Shown here in pieces: positions 56,933 to 64,000 of a stretch of 64,000 nucleotides of DNA. The stretch spans positions 165,343,084-165,407,083 of the forward strand of contig CM053031.1 in assembly GCA_028564925.1 (NCBI GenBank), written 5' to 3'. The position numbers were made by a program, and so were the translations under genes. This DNA is from Lithobates sylvaticus. Its lineage: Eukaryota; Chordata; Amphibia; Anura; Ranidae. The notes beneath the pieces are model-generated. The model saw nothing but the letters and a program-made list of their open reading frames with translations. It was not told the DNA's origin and made no database searches. The stretch's first letter is position 1, and each line of letters opens with the position of its first letter.

Positions 56933-57925
56933 TTGGAAGGCATCTTTAATCAGGAACAGGTCACCAATACTCAAGATATTAATGGCCTTTTTAAACAATT
57001 AAGACATACCCTAGAAAAACAACTTAGGGTATGGTGGGATATAGCCACACTAGAGATGTATATTGGGGAAGGCATGACCCCCCGCAGGCTGAGATGGGAT
57101 CTTAATCCCAATGATAACATTACTGATGCAGATATTATGGGAGAATGGTATACTTTCTTCAACAAATGTGAGAAAGAATTATTGGGGATAATTGTCAAGA
57201 GGAGGCAACTCAAACTCAGAGGCATAGAGAGTAATATTAAGGAGATAAAAGATCTCTTATCCCCTCATACAGAACTAAACGAATACAAAACAAAGGATAA
57301 GGATCTGCAGGATATTATTAAAAAATATGATGCTGAGATACAAGCAAAAAAACAAAAGAAATTTAAAAGGGACGTATTAAATTACGCTAACAAGAAAGTT
57401 TATAAATGGCAAGTAGATGTAGAAGAGCTTAATGTGGACATTGATGAGATTTCAATGGATGAAGGCCCAGTAGAAGATAGTATTGAAACCCCAACCCAGA
57501 ACCCTGTTAATATACGTCAGACTAGGTTTGATTTTGTCCCCAACGGGGCAAGAGGAGGGGCACCTAGGACTCCCAACCCCTCATCAAATTTTCCTGGGAG
57601 AGGAAGAAACGGTAACAGGGGTACCGATTATGGACGTTCCCCTGGCACCCCCAGATACAATATCCCCACACAGAATAGATTTTCCCCCTTTAGAAAAAGG
57701 GGGCAAAGAACACCGTATCGGAATTATAACAATAGAAGGGATTATAGAGAAGACGATGAGGATTTTTTTCAGAGAAGACAGAGGAAGACCCCCTGGGAGA
57801 TGGAACACACGAGTTCCCTACAGGACTACCGGATTGAGAAACCAGGGAATGGATCAGGGTCCCCCTTGGAGGAGAGGTGGACCACCGGGAGATGCGAACA
57901 GAGAAGATGGAAGGAACAGGAATAA
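56933..57925 (+). pseudogene. Penelope 5' open frame, function unclear
   Basis: A 330-residue frame with a helical, Lys/Glu-rich first half (RRQLKLRGIESNIKEIKDLL, KDLQDIIKKYDAEIQAKKQK; coiled-coil-like) and an Arg/Gly/Asn/Pro-rich second half (GRGRNGNRGTDYGRSPGTPR) of nucleic-acid-binding character. It lies just upstream of the reverse transcriptase. Such an upstream region is found in some Penelope elements; I know of no enzymatic motif in it. The direction and place support it as part of the element, not a host gene. Confidence 0.6.
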
Positions 57926-58302
57926 TGGACCCCCTCAGAATCAACGAACGAATATAAGAAATGGATGGATAACGAATCTAGAGAGGGAGCAAGAACAAAT
58001 GCAAAGAAATCCAGAAAGAAACAGACAAGAGGAAGACGTGGAGGGAAGAAGAAAAAGATGAAGGGAATACTAGGGAAAGGAATTTTTAACCTGACTGATG
58101 TTGTTTTTACAGAAGCAGAAATGCGAATTTAGGATTGAAATATGCACCAGATAAAAATATAGATAAGTTTGAGGTTTTTATCGATGTACAACAGTTTATT
58201 AGGAAACTAAAAATTAAGAAGCATTTTGCACTTAATGGAGATTTATCGAGTGATACCGATACTTAAATTTTTTCACATACCAAACTCAAAAACAACTCCA
58301 TT

Positions 58303-59472
58303 ATGAATCCCAAAGTACCAGGAGATCAATGTATAGGAGCTTTCAAAAGGATGGTTGAGAGTGATCTCAACAAACTAACAATAAAGAAAAAAGGTGGAAA
58401 TATATGGAAAACCATAAAAGCTCTAGGTAAAAGAAAGGAAGTTGTTATTCGCCCCGCTGACAAGGGAGGAGGCCTTGTTATTTTAAAGAAAGACGATTAT
58501 GAAACAGAGATGGAGAACCTATTAAAAGTACCTAACACATATAAAAAACTAAAATCCAATCCAAAACCCCACTATGCGAGAAAATTAAAAGCTCTAGTGA
58601 AAAGAGGAAGGGAAATTGGCATCCTGAATAAAAAAGAGGCTAGATACCTGATACCGGATTCTACCAGAACTCCGGTAATATATTACTTACCCAAAATTCA
58701 TAAAAGATTGGATAAACCACCAGGTAGACCTATAGTCAGTGGGATGGATTTGCTTTTCTCGCGGCTCGGTGAATATATTGACAAATTTTTAAAACCCCTG
58801 GTGAGAGAAGGGAAATCATATCTAAGAGATAGCACACAACTGATTAATGAACTTAGTCAGATTCCGGACTCAAGTAAATGTATACTAGCAACAATTGACG
58901 TCAACTCATTATAAACCAGCATTATACAAAAAGACGGGCTGGAAGGTGTTGAGAAAGCCCTACATGATAAGACAGATCTCCGCCAGGAACAAATTGGTTT
59001 TATTCTGGAAGCCTTGAAACTAGCCATGGAAAGCAATTACTTCTGGTACCAAAAGCAGTTTTTTGTACAGACCAAAGGCGTCGCTATGGGGGCCAAGTAC
59101 GCTCCAAGCGTAGCCAATCTTTTCATGGACATGTGGGAGGACCGGTATATCTACAGAAGGAGTCATCCAGAGATTAAATTCTATCGTAGATATATCGATG
59201 ATATTTTTATAGTATGGGAAGGGACACCAGAATCTTTTGAGAAATTTTTAAGTGAATTAAATACGAACAAATACGGAATTTCTTTTACTGGGAAAAATGA
59301 TTTTAATCAGGTGGATTATCTTGATTTGCAAGTTTTTAAAGAAGGAGATGTGATTTTAACCAAAACATTTTTTAAACAAACTGATCGGAATGGCTATATA
59401 CCTACCTCAAGTTGCCACCATCCAAAATGGAAAGAAAATGTTCCTAAAGGACAGCTTCTTAGGAGTACGTAG
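58303..59472 (+). pseudogene. Penelope reverse transcriptase
   Basis: The polymerase that copies the element's RNA. In two open pieces (58303-58914, 59014-59472) one sees KEVVIRPADKGGGLVILKKD, VIYYLPKIHKRLDKPPGRPI, LATIDVNSL, VQTKGVAMGAKYAPSVANLF, and the catalytic YIDDIFIVW near 59192-59218, then VDYLDLQVFKEGDV. These are the fingers, palm and thumb motifs of the Penelope type, close to telomerase. The gene continues into the nuclease part. Confidence 0.88.
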
Positions 59473-59941
59473 GAATTGCCAGAGGCTGGATGATTATCAG
59501 ACACAAGCGGACACTTTAATTACAAAATTCGTGGACAAGGGATATTCTTTGGAACCTCTATTGCAACTAAAAGATGAAATTGAAAAAACTGTCACCTGTA
59601 ACAGCACCCACGTTACATATGTAATTGAATGTCCATGTCGGTTGCAATATGTGGGGAGAACCACTAGGCCCTTGTGTGTTCGCATCAGAGAACACATTAA
59701 CAATATAAAAATGGGTTTCCCCAAACATAATTTATCCAGACACTTCGACCAATTTCACAAAAGAGATCCGTCAGATTTAGTGTTTTTTGGTATAGATATT
59801 ATTAACAATCACTGGCGAGGAGGCAATAAAACGATACAGGTATCCCAAAACGAAACTAAATGGATATATCGATTGGGATCCCTGGTACCCAAGGGGTTAA
59901 ACTTTGATATTGACCTCAACTGTTTTTTATCAAATTTTTAA
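59473..59941 (+). pseudogene. Penelope GIY-YIG endonuclease part
   Basis: The C-terminal nuclease that nicks target DNA. It has CNSTHVTYVIECPCRLQYVG, where VIECPC...YVG stands for the GIY-YIG pair, then RTTRPLCVRIREHINN with the catalytic Arg, HNLSRHFDQFHK, and NETKWIYRLGSLVPKGLNFD with the conserved Glu, ending FLSNF before the stop at 59941. It belongs to the same polyprotein as the reverse transcriptase. Confidence 0.88.
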
Positions 59942-61101
59942 TTATAATCTTAAATTTAATTCTAATTTTATTTTAATTTCAATCTGATTATTTTATGTTA
60001 TTCCCAGTTTTGGCTGGCGTCTGTGGCCTACACACATCCATCTCTATGGCCTTCTATTAGATAATAACATAGAGATACATGTTAAAGCCACTTTTATTGA
60101 TTGCATATTCCACATAAATTTGTTTATTATGATTTATATTTATATATAATCTCCACAGATTTTTATTTATTCATTTATCTATCCCAGTTGTTATTCTTAT
60201 ACGACACCCTTACGGTTTCAGGAATGTATGTTGTATATATCGGAATGTATTTTAATACATACTACTTTCTATCCAGACACATACCTCCCCATTTTTACCG
60301 TCTACGCCTATCTATACCAGCTTCCCTTTAAATATATCTATTCGTATTTATTCAGAGCTGTCACCTTTTCTATATCCATTTACATTTATATTTATAGATG
60401 CCTTACACACAACACACCTGTTGGTGGTGTTGTATATTAATAATGTTTACTGTCAGTCGCAGGCTCGGCATTCATTGATCTCCATTGTTTTTACCTATTT
60501 TTACAGACATATAATTTTTACCACATCTATCCAGGATATAATTAATATTTATTTGGATGACCTTTGATCTATTATAAAATCCATTTATTGATTCCAATGC
60601 TTCGCCCCCCTTTTTAATAAGGGTTTGAGCATTTTATAAAGTCGCCACTATAGCCACATACAGTACCATTTACCCTTTCCCATGTAGCCATTTTAGCTCA
60701 CTACATTTATTTATTTAGTAATCCCCCCAGTTCTCTAGTATGGAATTTATTGCATTTTATAATATGTATTCTTTTAGAGACACTGGGTTTGTAATTATTT
60801 AATATTCACTCCATTTTTCTTCCGTTAAATACCCTCATTTTCTTGTCTAATATGCTGGGACGGGAGCTGCGGTCTCTCTATATACATATAAGGTTTTTGA
60901 CAGGGCACCTGGGATGGGTTAATTCTAACAATCCGGGGGCGGTTTTGCAATCTAACAGGCTATCTATGCCTATCCACTTATTGCCTATTAGTTCGCACTT
61001 GAAGATCCCCATTGGTCCGGCATTCGTGCCTTCTACACGCCCACTCCATTGGTCACCGTGGCTCCACCCCAGTCTATTTACTGCGTGGGGTGTACCAAGA
61101 T

Positions 61102-61152
61102 GGTATCGCCTCCGAAGACGTCCTATTGACGAAACGTACGTCAGGCGATACC
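61102..61152 (+). ncRNA. Hammerhead-ribozyme-like hairpin, 3' repeat
   Basis: Same fold as at 55458 with one loop base changed (TCCTATTGAC for TCCAATTGAC). Stem I is again perfect. Two ribozymes in tandem terminal repeats could release unit-length RNA. Confidence 0.65.
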
Positions 61153-62224
61153 CTTGGTACACAACACGTCACTTCCTTGTTGCGACTTCCGGTTTCGGAA
61201 GTGCCGTCAGTGGAACGCACGCTGTAACCGGGGCTTTGCGGTGCTGTCATCGCTCTGCCCTCCAGCTGCGCTCTCTGCTTTTAAAAACTAATTTTATTTC
61301 CTTTGCATGAATTGATGTTTTTAATAGCCCTACCGGCTACATTGTCATTTTTCCTGTTCCCAATTTTATACTTTTAAATAAAAGAATCATTTTTTGGCAA
61401 TATCACACTATTAGTGTTATATATTTTTTTACATACACGGCCCCCATTGGTGTTTTTACCCCCCATCCCTGGAGAGGGGCAGAGGCTGGACATGCTTTTT
61501 CTGAACAAACTGTCCCCACTGAGGAGGATCCCTACGGTATACCCAAGGAGATTATACGCCTATTACCCCTGCAGGGGTTAGGTACTCTGGTGAGTGTTTG
61601 CACATTTGGGGTCACCCGACAGAAGGAGAGGAGCACCTGAATGGTCACCGTGTACAAGTCATTTGTTTGCCTATATGTCATATGATGTCGCAAGATTGCT
61701 GATTTTTTTAAAGGACAGCACAGGACTTCACATTTTGATTACTGATCATTAATATTGATTTATTTGGGACAATTTTCAAAGAATTTTTTTACCTCTCTAT
61801 TATATCAATTTTTTTTTTTAGCTATCTATTTTTTTTCTACTCATCACATTTGTATATGCGCACTTGAACCACTTTATTTTTAGAGGATACACTTATCCTA
61901 TCCTCACCTGGATACATTTAACACATATATATATTTATTTATTGAGTTATGCATTATGTTTATGATCTGTTGCACGTAGTCACTTTATATATCCTTATTG
62001 GGTTTTAAGTGAAGTTGTCATATTGTTCTTCACACGTATATTTTTTTACCAGTTATACGCATATTCTTTTATCCTATTATACGTATATTCTCTTATCAGG
62101 TATACACATATTCTTTTTACCATTTATACGTACCTGTCCTATATTATCTATCTATATATTTATATCTTCATCCTGCTCTCCCTATACATACCCTGAACAG
62201 CGCCACCATCCCTTAATTTATAAT

Positions 62225-62440
62225 CCGCATCTGGTGGCAGGCGACGTGGCAAGTGACAATCCGCAACGTGTGGCAGGTGACATGGCAAATGACAATCCAC
62301 AACTAGTGGTAGGTGACGTGGTAAGTGACAATCCGCAACGCGTGGCAGATGACATAGCAAGTGACAATCCGCAATGTGTGGCAGGTGACATGGCAAGTGA
62401 CAATCCGCAATTGGTGGCAGGCGACGTGGAAACTGACACA
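62225..62440 (+). repeat. 36-bp minisatellite, right part, six units
   Basis: Units of 'gtggcaggtgacatggcaag' with 'tgacaatccgcaac'. Its 36-bp period gives a repeated 12-residue frame (SDNPQ.VAGDMA) that is not a gene. Confidence 0.88.
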
Positions 62441-62487
62441 CTCGGGGCTCCCACTGATTCTGCATTATGGTGAGTTGAACTATTTTC

Positions 62488-62762
62488 ATTTATTAACACC
62501 AAAACCAGCCATTTCCCCGATAAATTGCCTGCAAAAAAAGATAATTCGATTTATCTGGGGCATGGCTGGGCATCGCCAATCGCAACGAGTTCTTTTTCAC
62601 CTAAGGTCCGAGGGAGGATTAGGGTTACCTAACTTACTGTGGTATTACCATGCTGCACAATTGTCAACTATTCTTCAGGAAGCTCCTGGGCTTGGGCTAG
62701 CAGCGGCCATCTTACCCATAAGATGTATGTACCTGATGCCAGACTTATTGAAACATTGACCA
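62488..62762 (+). pseudogene. L1 ORF2 C-terminal fragment
   Basis: The frame LQKKIIRFIWGMAGHRQSQR, FHLRSEGGLGLPNLLWYYHA and AAQLSTILQEAPGLGLA matches the region after the reverse transcriptase in L1 ORF2. No endonuclease or polymerase part is joined to it, so it is not simply the rest of the L1 that stops at 50527. 62763-63060 behind it shows nothing recognised. Confidence 0.75.
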
Positions 62763-63060
62763 TTATTGTATTTTCTGTTTATCGTTTATTTATTTTATGC
62801 ACATGTGACAAACTGTTTAGTAATCTTGAGCGGCCTATAAACTAATTTGTAGGGGTCACTAATGTGGAAGTTAGCCACATTTTGAAGACCGCAGCAGCCA
62901 TAATCACATTCATCTGTTTCCTTATTTATTTATTTTTTTATAATTTTGGGGTTTGCCTTGGTGCAGAGTTTTCATTGTTATCTGTTTAGCATACTACTTA
63001 GAACATTAATAATATTTTCAGTATAATTTGGGAATTATTATTTAATAATTAAATTCACTT

Positions 63061-64000
63061 CCAGTTTAGGTGCCACATGTCAGGAGCATGAGACAGCGGC
63101 TCCAGCAGGGACATCTTGTAAAACCAGCACCCATCACCCAGGTATGGTCCCCAGGTTCTCTTCTGCTCCCCGCATGCCTCCTTACCCTCAGTGGCTGGAG
63201 TGGTACATAAAATTCAGCAGCTCCTGTCCAGCACAAGCCGCAATGCCAGATCCCCCCTCATTTGGAGTCCAGCAGTCCAAGATGGCCGATGGCACAGATG
63301 TGGGTTCTTCAATGCACCTAGCCCAGTCTGCCATTTTGGCCCCTGCTCCTCTGGATGACCAGTAAGGCAAGATAGCACAGGCTGTGGGGGTCCTGCTATC
63401 CCCCACAATAATTGCAGCCATTGACAGAGAAGAAAATGCAGGGATAAATCAGCTCTGGAGGGAGCTCAGGGAACAGGCAGGCAGGTATACAGAGGCAGAG
63501 TAATGCATATATGACCTATAAGATGAGGCGAAGCTTTCAGGCCCCACACCAGACCTCCCAAACCCAGCACTACATTTTAGAACTGGACAATTTAAAAATT
63601 GTTCTTGTCGAAACAATTTAGGGGATAATTGGCCTCCCTGAGACCTACAACTCTGTCAGACCACTCGCATCCCTGAAGCCCATGGGATAACTACACCCTG
63701 CATAATAGAATGGGCACACCATTTAGGAGCCCCCTTCAATGACGGTGTTCCCCTCACCCTATCATTTTGCGTTATCTGAACTACTCGAACAGAGTGGCCA
63801 TATTGAAATCCTTCCATAATGCAAACTCTTTCCAGCTGGATGGCCATAAGATACTAATCTTTGCTCACTATTCACAAGGGGTGTTCAGCCAGAGGAAAGC
63901 TTTTCAACCCATCTGCTCAGCTCTGCATCTCAAGGGAGTCAACTTTACTTTGGCATATCTGGCTATCCTCCTCCTCACCAACCAGTCAGGGGAATTCAAT
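63061..64000 (+). mobile_element. L1 5' region with ORF1 remnant, runs off window
   Basis: After a leader, broken frames give LDNLKIVL... GIIGLPETYNSVRP (63580-63660; the usual NNLRIIGLPE segment) and FQLDGHKILIFAHYSQGVFS, KAFQPICSALHLKGVNFTLA, the C-terminal domain of L1 ORF1p (63830-63990). Many stops and frame changes are present: an old copy. It is in the same orientation as the other L1 pieces. Confidence 0.72.

Larger units (their letters stand above)
55429..62224 (+). mobile_element. Penelope-like element, copy B
   Basis: A 6.8-kb element with a terminal repeat of about 1.4 kb at the left (55429 to about 56860), an internal coding part (56933-59941), a 3' UTR and a second copy of the terminal repeat (61076-62224). 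Both repeats start at TATTTACTGCG and carry a hammerhead-like hairpin near the start. Reverse transcriptase plus GIY-YIG nuclease define the Penelope order. The two repeats are very similar, so the copy is not old. The coding part is broken in a few places. Confidence 0.88.

Noticed and set aside
51043-62224. An LTR retrotransposon reading of the direct terminal repeats
   Set aside because: The polymerase is of the Penelope type with a C-terminal GIY-YIG nuclease; no integrase, protease or RNase H motif is seen, so the repeats are Penelope terminal repeats.
62225-62473. 12-residue repeat protein (SDNPQ.VAGDMA)
   Set aside because: The 36-bp minisatellite gives it; the frame starts in a Penelope terminal repeat and has no homologous motif.
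1-64000. tRNA, rRNA, retroviral or Polinton genes
   Set aside because: No cloverleaf with A and B boxes, no rRNA core sequence, and no capsid, envelope or protein-primed polymerase motifs were recognised by eye; weak or decayed ones could have been missed.

Overview
This window looks like intergenic DNA from a large vertebrate genome, most likely a frog. I base that on the mix of repeat families (hAT, PIF/Harbinger, Tc1, L1, Penelope-like elements and TTAA-flanked MITEs) and on resemblance to amphibian repeats I remember; no search was run and the species is a guess. I found no convincing host gene, rRNA, tRNA, CRISPR array, retrovirus, LTR element or Polinton. Nearly every long reading frame belongs to a transposable element or to a tandem repeat.

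Layout. 1-1861: the 3' part of a Tc1/mariner element carrying a hAT MITE with a perfect 8-bp target duplication. 1862-12378: a 10.5-kb hAT element with TIRs, a TATA box behind a run of perfect hairpins, a 4-kb tandem array as 5' leader, a nearly intact BED-finger transposase (one 13-bp deletion), and 147-bp repeats in the 3' region. 12550-20629: two broken relatives joined head to head, so both outer ends are left ends. 20979-25808: a different hAT family on the minus strand whose transposase has lost its BED finger. 25809-27270: an L1 3' end. 27630-28282: a MITE inside a MITE. 28365-40069: a PIF/Harbinger element flanked by TTA, with remnants of a MADF gene, a Myb/SANT-partner-like gene and the DDE transposase, split by a full-length L1 (32219-37778).

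40070-47640: a decayed Penelope-like element with a Harbinger MITE inside it, a minisatellite, a 395-bp tandem repeat, TTAA-bounded MITEs and an orphan hAT transposase fragment. 47641-50527: the 5' half of a second L1 with a TTAA MITE in ORF1. 50528-62440: a GC-rich transposon end and a 36-bp minisatellite that is split by two Penelope-like copies lying head to head (51043-62224). One copy keeps reverse transcriptase, GIY-YIG nuclease and two hammerhead-ribozyme-like hairpins; the other carries a TTAA MITE and has lost the hairpin. 62488-64000: fragments of further L1 copies.

The elements form a layered record of insertions rather than a cooperating gene set. The strongest signals for follow-up are the hAT leader arrays (each copy has its own unrelated minisatellite at the same place, one with five-unit higher-order structure), the head-to-head hAT composite, the three-gene Harbinger with an inverted piece of its own MADF exon, and the head-to-head Penelope pair with ribozyme gain and loss.
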